Shown piece by piece: positions 53,300 through 63,552 of a stretch of 64,000 nucleotides of DNA; the stretch's first letter is position 1; each line of letters opens with the position of its first letter. The position numbers and the translations under genes were made by a program. The stretch comes from Cycas panzhihuaensis. Its lineage: Eukaryota; Cycadophyta. The notes beneath the pieces were generated by a model. That model searched no databases, was not told where the DNA came from, and saw only the letters and a list, made by a program, of their open reading frames with translations. The stretch spans positions 248,255,741-248,319,740 of the forward strand of contig CM041465.1 in assembly GCA_023213395.1 (NCBI GenBank), written 5' to 3'.

Positions 53300-54330
53300 T
53301 GGGTTTGGGTAAGCCCAATAATGCTTGATACTTTTGAGATCTTGTTCAATGTTCAAAAACATCCCCAACATCCCCTTTTGTTTCTTCAAAAGTTTTAAGG
53401 TACCATTTTTGTATCCTTTTTAGGCCTTGTTGCTTTGGCATGATCCTTTGTTGTTCTTCTTCAGGAATATAAGAGCTATCCTGTCTATTTTCTAGAGATC
53501 TAGCATCAGAAGTTTCACTATTTGAATCAATATTCTCTGTGGTGATTTCAAAGCCTTCATTTGAAGAAGTTGGAACATGCTTAGCCATTGTTTTTGTTAT
53601 TGTTTCTATTTCCTGACATTTTCCTTGATTGCTCTCAGGATTTTCATCAAACACAACATCTCTGCTAACATAGATCCTATTGGTTTTAGGATCTATGCAC
53701 ATGTAAGTTATTGATCTAATGCTATAGCCTTACATTATATGCTTTTACTGTCAAGTTTAGTCCGTTTTTTATCTGGAATGTGGACATATGCTTTGCAACC
53801 AAAAACTTTTAAATTACTTAGATCGGGCTTTTGTCCAGTCCAAACTTCCTCTGGTGTGACCTTGTGCAAAGCATGTGTTGGACTCTTGTTTATTAGAGAT
53901 ACCGTGGTATTGACAGCTTCTGCCCAATATGTTTTGGTGACCTGTCTAGCTTGAATCAGACATTGAGCCATCTCCAGTGTTGTCTTATTCATCCATTTTG
54001 CTACACCGTTTGACTGAGGTGTATAAGGTGTAGTTACTTGTCTGTGGATTCCATGGATTTTGCAAAAGTGAAGAAATTCTTTTGACATGTATTTGCCTCC
54101 GCCGTCAGATTGAATACATTTGATTTTATTATTACTTTCTAACTCAGCTTCTGCCTTAAATTCTTTAAAGCGATCAAATACTTCTAATTTGCTAATTAGA
54201 AAATATATCTATATTTTTCTAGAGAAATCATCAATGTAGGTAAGGAAATACCAAGCACCATTAATTGAATTTGGTGTAATAGGACTGTAGAGATCTTAGT
54301 GAATCAATTCTAGCTTGCTTTGTATGCACC
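53300..54330 (-). pseudogene. Integrase of copia G
   Basis: Reading from about 54330 down: NGAWYFLTYIDDFSRKI (Asp), IKCIQSDGGGKYMSKEF (Asp), TPYTPQSNGVAKWMNKTTLEM and AEAVNTTVSLINKSPTHAL. The Glu of the usual NGVAER motif is Lys here, so the catalytic triad is incomplete. The frame 53346-53702 carries the post-core part (NRIYVSRDVVFDENPES) and a Ser/Glu-rich linker. Confidence 0.86.
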
Positions 54331-55000
54331 ATGTGCTTCTTGGAAAGGGAGTCTAATGTTGTTTGCCCATCATGCAACTTTCACACACAAAGGAATTGAA
54401 TGACATATTTGGTAACTCATTCACCATGTTAGAATTTTTTAATAATTCTAACCTATCATTTGAGATGTGCCCATACTTCAAATACCAAATTTTATTATCA
54501 TTCTTGCTTGTAACAATAAACGATCATACATCAGGCATAGGTAGGATAGGTGTAGAGAGCAACTTATAAAGATTGTTGCTCTCTATTCCTTCTGCAATTA
54601 TAGTTCCATTTTGTTTCATATCTAATATAAAGCAATGCCTATTTTCATCAAATATGGTCCTCAGTTTCTTTTTTCCAAGTTGCAACATGAATAAGAGGTT
54701 CTTTTTCATCCTAGGCACAAAGAGTACATTGCCAATTCATTATGTTTCCCCTTTAATTTCAATAACAATTATTCCAATGCCTTGTATATGAAGAGGGAAA
54801 TCATTGCCCAACTCAAGAGATCTATCAGAAGGATATGGATTTAGGATTTCAAACCATTCCTTTCACCTGGTCATATGATTGGAGGCTCATGAGTCCACAT
54901 ACCACTTATCTATTGCTTTGGTGTTGGTGGCAAGAGCAACTACGAAAGTTGTTTCCACTTCATCTTCTTTTGTGTCCTACTCTTTTTCCTTTCTATAATG
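54331..55000 (-). pseudogene. Protease and pre-integrase of copia G
   Basis: The active-site box near 54870-54900 reads WYVDS-stop-ASNHMTR, a TGA standing for the Gly codon of DSG. The rest includes PLHIQGIGIIVIEIKGE, LFVPRMKKNLLFMLQLGKKK, the pre-integrase KYGHISNDRLELLKNSN and CESCMMGKQH. Copia order is kept. Confidence 0.82.
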
Positions 55001-55896
55001 ACCTGCAATTTGCTTCCCTCTCTGAATTTTAGCACACCTACTGGGACATTGATAGGGAAAGTGCCTAGATTATCCGCAATAGTAGCAGACATCAAAGGTT
55101 CGACAACTGCTTGAGAAGTGACTAGGCTTTCCACACTTGAAGCAAACTCTTAAATCTTATGAGGGAGTAGATCTGACTCTACCTCTTCCTTCTGTCCAAC
55201 GTCCTCTGGTGCTTGTCAAAGGTGTTCAACCTCAACCTCGAAAGCTAGGTTGTCCACGTCCTCTGCCCAAGTTAAGTTTGGACACAAATACTTCAACTTC
55301 TATTGCATCTTCTCCATACCTTTTATTTCTTTGTTCTTGATTTAACATGTGCCCTATCATAGCCTCAAAAGTCATTTTGGCAATCTAACCTCCTCTCATT
55401 AGCATGTTGACCATGTTACTAAAAGATTTGGGTAGTTTGTTTAACACCAGATGAACCAATTTGGTGTCAGTTATCTTATCCCCAACAGTAATAAGATTTT
55501 TTTTACACTATTTATTTTGGCCACAAACTCAGACACAGGTTGATTTTCTCTCATTTTGAATTTGTATAGCTCTTCCCTAATAGCAATTATCCAGGCCTCA
55601 TTTCTCTGGCTGAACAAGGATGTCACTACTTTCAAGATTTCAGGGGAGGATTTGATGCCATTTACAGATAATAGAAGTGAATTTGAGATTGCAAGCTTAA
55701 GTATAGCAATAGCTATGTTATTCTTTTCCTCCCATCCTATTTGATCAACTATGTCAGTGGGTTTCTTTTCATCCCCAATCACAATTTTCTAGGCAAGTTT
55801 TACTCTCAAGAGACCCTCTATTTTATATTTCCAAAGACTAAAATTGGTTTCAGTAAACTTATCAGCTTCTGCAAGTGCAACTATTGATATGGCCAT
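55001..55896 (-). pseudogene. Gag of copia G with two zinc knuckles
   Basis: Start at 55896 (MAISIVALAEADKFTETNF, then SLWKYKIEGLLR), one stop, then the 55471-55782 frame (AIAILKLAISNSLLLSVNG, SQRNEAWIIAIREELYKFK, ENQPVSEFVAKINSV), a UBN2-type gag. Near 55050-55145 two zinc knuckles follow in tandem: CFKCGKPSHFSSSC and, interrupted by a stop, CYYCG-SRHFPYQC. Tandem knuckles are less usual in plant copia gags, which mostly have one. Confidence 0.82.
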
Positions 55897-56596
55897 CTTA
55901 AATTTGCTGAGAATGAGTAAAATAGGACTTGAAAGTTGTATTAATGAGTTGTATTGCCATACAATACAAAAATGTACAAAAAATGTAGGTGTACAAGTTT
56001 AAGAAAAGAGGGAGACAAATGAAAACCCTTAATAAGTAGATTGCAAATCCAAAAGAATTTTCCCAAAAGCTTTTCTAGTTTGGGTAGTAAACAAGGTCAA
56101 AATTTTTATTGGTGGCTAGGATTTTTAGACAAAAATATTCATATTTTTTAAAATACCCTATGAAAATTCTCAAAAAGGACCCAAATGAATCATATTAATG
56201 AGGAGAAGATTCTATGATAGATTTTACTTGGAGATTTGAAATAAATCTAGAGAAATCTACAAAGGATGACTCAAACCCATGCCTTTCTGAAAATGCTACA
56301 AACCCACTTGAAAAAGTGATTATTTGCAATCAACCCTTTAGAGAAGTATGATGGCCTTAATGAGACAAGTCAGCTGGTAAATTTTCAAGTGATTCTGATC
56401 ACTTTGAATTTTTTTGTTCGTACAATTTGTACTTGTCCATACACGTCTGTACAATGTTTGCTTTTATCCATACTTTGTCTACAACTCTTGATGACTTGAT
56501 GATTAGATGACAATCTCCTTTAGTATTGGACTGATTCTTCTTTTCTTCTTCAGACGACTTACTGAATTTGCATTTAGGCGAGTGATATGCCCTACT

Positions 56597-56605
56597 TTGA
56601 CACCA
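56597..56605 (-). other. Primer-binding site of copia G (variant)
   Basis: Minus strand TGGTGTCAA (continuing AG) directly after the LTR end TTTTACA; a variant of TGGTATCA. Confidence 0.65.
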
Positions 56606-56799
56606 TGTAAAACTCACAAACAATTGATTGATATTAATGAGGGAGAACCCTCTATAAATAGAGTACAACATACAAGAATCTTGGACACAGCTTAACATGA
56701 GTGCCACTTATCACAAGATAACAGAAAAGAGTGTGTGACACATAACCTTTACAATAGTACTTTGTGATATAAGACCTAGATAAAACATGATTCTTAACA
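56606..56799 (-). repeat. 5' LTR of copia G (194 bp)
   Basis: Minus strand TGTTAAGAATCATG to GAGTTTTACA. CTATTTATAGAG at about 56643-56656 (palindromic) is the TATA-like element. It shares ordered blocks with the J LTR at 523-722, which supports the boundaries. Confidence 0.7.
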
Positions 56800-57238
56800 G
56801 TGCTTATTTATGCAACATCAAGTGTGGAGATTCTTAGATTTTCAACATGGGAAGAATTCAACACCAAACACAATCAACAAGATCAATGAACAAAGCATAA
56901 ATAGCGTTAACTCATCATAAGCAAGATTACATCATAACACTATTGCACCATAGACTCAACATGAGTCTCCATGATGATTCGATTACATTACTCTACCTGA
57001 ACCACCTATTTATACAACATAGGTGGGAGTACATACAAGAGATGGGACACATGTGGGACAATTACCTCTACCCTAATCAATGACACTTCGCCAACTAGCT
57101 AACCAATGACCTTCTAACTTCCCACATAACATTATAATAATGTATGACCCTTAGACCCTAATACTTAGAACTATAACTCTATTGACTCTAAGACACACTT
57201 TACATAGAACACTTATACATTAAACATTACATTCTAAC
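56800..57238 (-). repeat. 3' LTR of H (cut by G)
   Basis: Minus strand begins TGTTAGAATGTAATG right after AAGGGGAGG and contains GTATAAATAGGTGG (about 57004-57017) as a clear TATA box. The downstream end is lost where the LTR of G begins, so G appears to have inserted into it. No second copy is in the window. Confidence 0.6.
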
Positions 57239-57247
57239 ACCTCCCCT
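57239..57247 (-). other. Polypurine tract of H
   Basis: Minus strand AAGGGGAGG immediately before the LTR start TGTTAGAATG. Confidence 0.7.
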
Positions 57248-57474
57248 TAATGTTTAATGTTATAACCACAAGTACACTAACTACCAAGGACATTATGACA
57301 CCTTCTTCTAAAGACTGACTAACATAAACTGGACATAAGACTTGACTTGAAGTGTTGTTTGAATTTCCGATGCACAAGTCTCGAAACTTTTCTAAAGATG
57401 ATGTCATAAGCCTGATCTTCAACCAAAATGCTGCAAAACCTGCATGTCATGCAAGTTATATCATCTCCTACTTC

Positions 57475-58932
57475 CTATTTGGTGACTCCTTCTGTGTATT
57501 CCAACTGTAAGCGTGGTCTCCATTGATTTTTGTCTCGTGGATCAAATGAAATAACATATAATTTCAACTCTATGAAAAGAAATGAATCTTTCTTGTTCAT
57601 TTCCAAGTCTGCCATGACGATCAACTTCTTGAGCCAATGAACACTTCCTTGAAAGGAAAGGAAGAATAATGATTCCTTTCCTAACTCCACCTGTGCAGGT
57701 ACATGTTCTGAACCAACAAAATACTTTGTTCTCTCCACATCATTCAAGGAATCCCTTGTGCCAAATATGATGAGAATTTCCATTATGATTACATGCACAT
57801 AATTCCCAATTATGGCTACATAAAGATAGAACATCACTTTGACATGAATGAATTTCATGGTTAAGTAGCCTAGCCAAAACATATGGCAATCTTGGTGAAC
57901 AAGATTTTGACCAAATGAGATTCTAATTATGTTATTTCTTCCTTTGAATGAATCTTCTAAGGCCATTGTAGGGTATGTTAATACAATTTGGATTCTTTCA
58001 AAGATGAGAACAGAAAATGCAACTGAGTTGAATGTAATCATAGAGAGTCTCATGCATGTGCAAATAACCATATGCCCTGATATCATTTGGTCCTTGGCAA
58101 CAAATCTCTCAATGCAAATTAGGGTAATGTCGCACGCATTCCCTACTAAGGCAGTAGGGTCACCAAAATACATCACCTATAACATATGCTTTCTGGAATC
58201 ATTTTCAGGTTTTTCATCCTTTATTCTTTTGGCAGTTTTTAAAGCAGTTTTTCCTGTCAACTTGATAAGGCTCAAAGCATTTGATGAGATAACATTCTTT
58301 TCAATCTTCAGATCTTCATCATCAAGCCCTTTTTCATAGATACGTTCACATAACCTTTCATCCACCTTATGAATATCAGATGAGTCTATATGAGAACTGG
58401 CCTTACCAGAATCAACTCGTTTTTCCCTTTTCGCTTTCCTCTTCAACTTCTTTTTCTGGTTCTTGGTCAGGTTACTACATCCAATCTATCCAAGAATGTC
58501 TTTTCCTCCCGGTTGGTCTTCACTACCTATGTCACAAAATTCATTTGTTCTTTCAAGAGCCTCTTGCACCTCCTGGGGGCTCTTTTCGTATGTATCCATT
58601 AGCAAACTCCAGGCCTTTTTTGGAGACTTAGTTCTTTGGAGCGCATCGAAGAGAAAGTGATAAGGAGAAGGAAGATTTTCCTTATCAAAGGCGGCAAGCA
58701 TTACGTCAATGGCTATTCTATTTTTCTGCTTGAAGGTTTCCTCCTCTTCTTCATTAGCTACTTCAGTTCCAAGAATGATCTTCCATAGTTCTTTAACCAT
58801 GAATATGCACTCCATTTTAATTTTCCATACTCAAAAATTAGTTCCAACATATTTAGGCAGGACTATGTTGCTATTTGTTACCCAAAACTCATTTTTCTCT
58901 GCTACAAAGGTAATGAAATCACTTAACTCCAT
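57475..58932 (-). pseudogene. Gag fused to an unrecognised C-terminal region (H)
   Basis: A single frame of 486 codons with only three in-frame stops (58831-58833, 58486-58488, 58177-58179). Residues 1-150 look like a copia gag: MELSDFITFVAEKNEFW, then VWKIKMECIFMVKELWKI, FKQKNRIAIDVMLAAF and KKAWSLLMDTYEKS. A Lys-rich linker follows (KKLKRKAKREKRVDSGK). From about residue 250 the protein (MYFGDPTALVGNACDITLIC, FVAKDQMISGHMVICT, SVAFSVLIFERIQIV, HMFWLGYLTMKFIHVK, FLSFQGSVHWLKKLIVMADL) has no zinc knuckle, protease or polymerase motif and I do not recognise it. It could be captured host sequence or a diverged element protein. Confidence 0.6.
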
Positions 58933-59986
58933 ACTATATGATTGAATTGAGCAAGAGAACATTACCCAAAGTTTATGTTCCCATAGCCAAGTCAAGCCAA
59001 ATATCTCAAATAATTTGCCCTATTGTCAATCAATGAATCTCTAGCCCAAAACTTACCCTTACTTGCTCACCAATTTTTGGGTAACCATATATATAATCTC
59101 CTTATATCACCATTGAGACATTACTTCATCACCAACAAAAAGGAGGCTATTTCTACTAACTTGAAATATGTGTTCAACAAGAAATATACGACGCCAAGGG
59201 CAATTTGATCTTTAATAAAAGATAAGTAGTCAAAAAATGGGCTAAGTTGATATATCAAATGGCGCCTTAGTATATCAATATTGATTTAATAAATGTGCAA
59301 GCTCCAAAACAAATTTTAATCTGCGGACCCGACCAACCTTATTTCTTATTTAATTTAGTTTAATTTAATTCCAAACCTTTGAGAAAACAAAGAGGCGCTC
59401 GAAATTAAAATCCTACCAATTCTGTGTAGGTGAGTCGGTGGCCAAGACTTCCCTTCAATTTGCAGACTTACAACAGAGGCCACAAAGAGCCACAAAATAG
59501 GAGGTAGCTCAAGAGTCAGCAGGGACATGTAGAGCAACATCACGCATGAGTCAAGTAGACGAGTTGCGCTGCAGAGGAGATCTACCCACAAAGAAAGGGC
59601 CTTTGACCTTTGCCAACACTTACACCCAACACCGGTCACCAGGCAGGGTTTCAGAGGTCGGGACGGACTGTGCGTCCAAGGGCGTCGGGGCAAACTTCAG
59701 ATTGGAGAAAAGCAGAGACAACTAGTCATTTGCAGAAGTGTTTGCATCCAAGATGTCGAGAGTTAGTCCTTTATTATGGAGAGACCTTCGAATAGCAGTT
59801 GGCTCTTCCTCTTTCGCCTTCTTCTCTTGTTGAGACAGCTTGTATCCCTTCTATTCTGGTGGACTCATTATTAGTCTCTAATTGAAGATACCACTTCATA
59901 ATACCAACTAGTCATGCTTAGAAAAATAGTGAGGGAGCTCAGAATAGCAGGCCTTGTCAAGGAAACGATCTATCCAAAGTGTGAAC
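58933..59986. other. Unassigned stretch between H and I
   Basis: Probably includes the leader of H on its left side, but no primer site or LTR was found. 59380-59780 is markedly GC-richer than the neighbours, with short frames on both strands (59355-59693 minus, 59610-59795 plus) that match nothing I know. Confidence 0.4.
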
Positions 59987-60543
59987 TGTTAAACCATATG
60001 TTTACATGTTAAGATTATGTACTTTATTTTTCATGTAATATTTGTACTTTTGTACTTTAGGGGTGACTTATCACTTAAGTGATAAAGTGCACACCCACAT
60101 TCTTTCTAGTGACACAACATTGTCACTAAAGGGTCAAATGGACCCCCATGCACTTTTGCTCACTTGAGAGCCCTAAAAGGACACATGTCCTACATGCAAG
60201 GCATGTACCTTGGATGTTTGACACTTGTCAAACATCCAATGCCTTAGGTCTCTCCTTTCACTCTATATAATGAGACCTCTCCTCATTGTTCTCATATAGA
60301 GTTGAGTCGTATTGTTATCTTGTCACGCTTGCTAATTAAACTGTTTATTCATTTGGAGGTTGGACCAATTCCAACCCCACACATTTGGTATCATTTTCTT
60401 GCTCCTTCATTTTTCATGCTTTGTCTTGCTTATGCTTTTCATCTTGAGAGTATCATACTTTTTAGCATTTGTTGCTTTCTAGAACTAGAGTGAACCTAGC
60501 TTCTAGAGCTTGGGACTATGAGGCCATTAGGCCCCTTTTCACA
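59987..60543 (+). repeat. 5' LTR of copia I (557 bp)
   Basis: TGTTAAACCATATG to CCCTTTTCACA. It shares ordered blocks with the A LTR: ATTCTTTCTAGTGA, CATGCACTTTTGC, GGATGTTTGACACTTGTCAA and a CTCTATATAATGAG TATA region. The partner LTR lies outside the window. Confidence 0.85.
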
Positions 60544-60545
60544 TT

Positions 60546-60557
60546 TGGTATCAGAGC
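60546..60557 (+). other. Primer-binding site of copia I
   Basis: TGGTATCAGAGC, exact, two bases after the LTR end CACA. Confidence 0.92.
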
Positions 60558-62709
60558 AAGAGGACACAAGTTCCCTCTGTTCTATTTGTTGCTGCTCAAG
60601 GAGATTCAAAGAAGGGCTACAAACCCTTGGTGACGACCTTCGCCCTCCGAAGGCGATCCAAGGTTTGTTAAGACCCATTTTCTGCAGATTCAAGCTTCTT
60701 GGAGCAGTGTTGAAGGCTGGAGCAAGGCTGCTTTCAGATCTAAATTTTTTTTTTTCAGATCTCTATCAAAATGTTCAACACTGTTTTCTTCAAAAATAGT
60801 GTTTTTTTCTTTAATTTTTCTTCAAAAAAATTTATTTTTTCAGAAGATAAGAGGCAGATCTGATATATTAGATCACTTTGTGACTACAAATCAGCTTTGT
60901 AAGCATTTTTTGAGACTCATAACTGTTTTGCAATCAATTTGTATCAGTTGTTCCTCAAATCTAGGCAAGTTTACTCACGGTTTTTGTAATTTTTCTACTA
61001 AAATCTGCATTTTTTAGCTAATTTTTTTCTCACATTTGGGTGCTGAGCTATTCTCCAGCCATTTGAAGCTCTCATACTGAATTTACTTGAAGTTTGAGGC
61101 CCCTTGCAGGCTGTGGATCAATTTTTGGGCATTTTTAGCCTTGAAACCCCACTCAAAAAGCACAAAAAATTACTGTTTTTCACTCTTTTTTCTCATATCA
61201 AGCTAGTTGTCCACATACTGACCCTGCATGCAGCTGTAGAAGACTTAAGGGAAGAGTTTTAGTGATTAATACAAGGGTTTAAAACCTCGGACAGTCAGAC
61301 GGCTCAGCTTTTCCTTTCTCAAAGACGTGTAGCCACCATAACTTCAATTACTTGCGACTCTGCACACTTGATTTAAAAGCTTTGAGATTTTAGAGGGAGT
61401 TGGATACCACTTGGGCACCCCTCCTCCTGAATTTTCAGCACAAACAGAGGTCTCTACACACTGTTCTCATCATTTGCGTGTCCACGGGAGCCGGCCAAGT
61501 CACCTTGCCATGATTGCAAATTTTTTTATGTGTGATAAGTGACTCAAACAAGTAATTTCTAGGTACCATTATCATCATTAAGTGAAAAATTTCACTATTT
61601 TTAGTGCTTATTAAGGCTCCCTGCGTGGTGTCCTTATTACTCAAGTTGCAAAAAAAAATTTGAATTTCAGCGTTTGTTTTTGGCTCTTTAAGCTTTTTTT
61701 AACACTTAATTAATGTTGCATAAGTGTTAATTAGCTTAGGTGAAGTGATTCTAAGTGTTTGCACATTGTAAAAGTGATATTTATCACTATTTCAAACACT
61801 TCTTTTAAGGCACCTTCCATGGTGACCTATTGCCCTTAGTCACAAAAATGGCTCAAAAATACTTTGTACTTAATAAAATCACTTCATTTTGATCGTTGGC
61901 ACTATTTTAAAGTCCCAACACTTGGTGCTTGGTGTTCTATTTTGCAAGTGGTTCTCTTACCTTGACTCTTGAGCATTAAAAGGAACCCATTTGTATCTTC
62001 ATCACAATGTTTTGCTTTGCTTCACTGAGTACTTAAGCACATTTTCAAAGTACTTTTCTTGCAAAACTCATTGTACTCAAGCATCAGTTTTTTACTTGGA
62101 TCTGCATAAGCACTACATTTCATTAAGTGCTCATTGTAACAACACTTTAAGTGTTCATATTGATGTACTAAATTTGCTTCTTTTTGAAGCCTCTTTTCAT
62201 TGTAAGCTTAATCAAGCACTTTCATAAGTACATCATCCAAGTAAAAATAAATCTTAAGTTCACTTTAACCTTCTAAAAGTGACTTAAAAATCTTGTTGGA
62301 GAGGCCCGAAAAAGGTTCAAACCTTGCCTCTGAAATAACCTTAAGCTTGGTGCATTCCCTAGGGGACCAACCGACCGTACGGTCAGTGCACGACAATTAA
62401 GGTTGCTTGAGGGAAAGAAGGTTCGAAAAGGGTATTATTGGGGCTGTGAATCCCAGGGAAAGCATGGTACGTCCATGCAGATCAACCCTACCTGCCTTGT
62501 CCTAGATTTAACTTGGCCAACTGTTGGATCTCCTCCATAGATCAGGGTTGGACCAACTCCATAGCCTAGTCCTCCACCCCTCATCATTCCATTCAGTTGT
62601 TGGATCTTCTAATAAGATCGAATCATAGTTTCGTTAGAAGGTGGAACTTAAGCGACGAAAGCTTTGAGTTTCCAAGTTATCTGCTAGCTTTAAGCCTTAC
62701 AACTGAAAC
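60558..62709 (+). other. Long leader of copia I
   Basis: 2.15 kb with no convincing coding. It is related to the A leader and rich in AAGTG/CACTT words between 61560 and 62280 that could base-pair. Conserved block CCGACCGTACGGTCAGTGCAC near 62371-62391. Confidence 0.7.
62373..62384. other. Palindrome in the leader of copia I
   Basis: GACCGTACGGTC, a perfect 12-base palindrome about 325 bp before gag. Copia A carries GACCGTATGGTC at 4647-4658 in the same context. A role in RNA dimerisation is only a hypothesis. Confidence 0.75.
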
Positions 62710-63552
62710 ATGGCTACAATTAACGTGCTTAATGCATGCACCATTAGATTAACAGAACAAGATAACTATTAAGAATGGAAGAGGATCACTCAAAATCTTT
62801 TGATAATGAATGAATTTTGGGGTTATGTTTCTGGAAGGATACCCCAATCTCTACCTATTGTCAATGGTAATGTAACTGTTCAACCTGATGATGCTCTTGT
62901 TGCTGCATGGGAAGCCAACGATGAAATCATCTTGGCATTCTTTCATATGATTGTTGATGTACATGTGGATCAAAACATTGTATGTGCAAAAACTTCTAAG
63001 GAAGCTTCAGACATTTTGTCCTCTTTGTATGAAAGGCGAGATGAAGCTCGCATTTTGATGGTAAAAGCCAGGCTGTATTCTGTAAAGTTTGTCAAGCCTA
63101 TGTCGGCTTTTTTTTCGTCCATCAAGGAGGTATGTAATGAGTTGAATACACTAGGTAGTCCAGCAACAAGAGATGAACTTATAACATCTATCACCAAAGC
63201 TTTGCCAAAGGACTACAATGGCTTTATATCTTCTATTACACAAGATGGTTCTCTCAAAAGAATGTCATTCAATGAACTTGAAAGTTTATTGCTTCAAGAA
63301 GAACAAATTTACACCAAGGATAATGAGGACGAACCATCAACATCAGGTGCATTCACGGCCAAATCAAAGACCAAACAGAACCCCAAACTTGCACTCTCAA
63401 AGCAGTTTGGGAACATGAACATTGGTTCTTCAAAGACCAATGTCGTGTGTCATTATTGTGGCAAAGTTGGCCACATAGCACCTGATTGTAGGAAGAAGCA
63501 AGCAGATCTACGTCAACAGCAGCAGCAGCCACGTCAACAAAATCAGAGATAG
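62710..63552 (+). pseudogene. Gag of copia I
   Basis: Start MATINVLNACTIRLTEQDNY, then TAA at codon 21 where Gln is expected (CAA to TAA). The rest is open to 63550: FWGYVSGRIPQS, DDALVAAWEANDEIILAFF, KTSKEASDILSSLYERRDEA, LITSITKALPKDYNGFISSI and MSFNELESLLLQEEQIYT are classic UBN2-type gag segments. The zinc knuckle CHYCGKVGHIAPDC (63445-63486) is complete. A Gln-rich tail holds the TAG at 63550-63552. It would be the particle and nucleocapsid protein. Confidence 0.92.

Larger units (their letters stand above)
52386..56799 (-). mobile_element. Copia LTR retrotransposon G, 3' truncated
   Basis: Minus-strand copia with 5' LTR 56606-56799, primer site variant, gag, protease, integrase and most of RT, cut off in the RT thumb (TYRQLVRTLS) at 52386, where gypsy L begins. 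RNase H and 3' LTR are missing. Its LTR is related to that of element J at 523-722. Stops and shifts occur throughout. Confidence 0.88.
56800..58932 (-). mobile_element. Gag-only LTR element H (partial)
   Basis: Minus strand. A 3' LTR (56800-57238) preceded on its 5' side by a polypurine tract, and one long reading frame (58932 to 57475) that starts as a copia-type gag. No protease, integrase or RT lies between frame end and polypurine tract. The 5' LTR and primer site to the right could not be found. The layout matches the non-autonomous 'gag plus LTR' elements known in plants, but the second half of its protein is unrecognised. Confidence 0.6.

Noticed and set aside
48215-56799. F and G as one copia split by gypsy L
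   Set aside because: Across the gap the minus-strand order would run from RT (G) back to protease (F), and both contain integrase, so they are different elements.
56606-57238. One 633-bp LTR shared by G (primer site on its left) and H (polypurine tract on its right)
   Set aside because: Two separate TATA boxes, and block homology of 56606-56799 alone to the 200-bp LTR of J, favour two LTRs, with G inserted into that of H. A shared LTR is not fully excluded.
57929-58339. 136-codon plus-strand frame
   Set aside because: Overlaps the longer, same-frame gag-fused reading of element H on the minus strand, and has no domain.
59355-59795. GC-richer block as a host exon
   Set aside because: Short frames on both strands have no conserved motif, splice context or start that could be defended.
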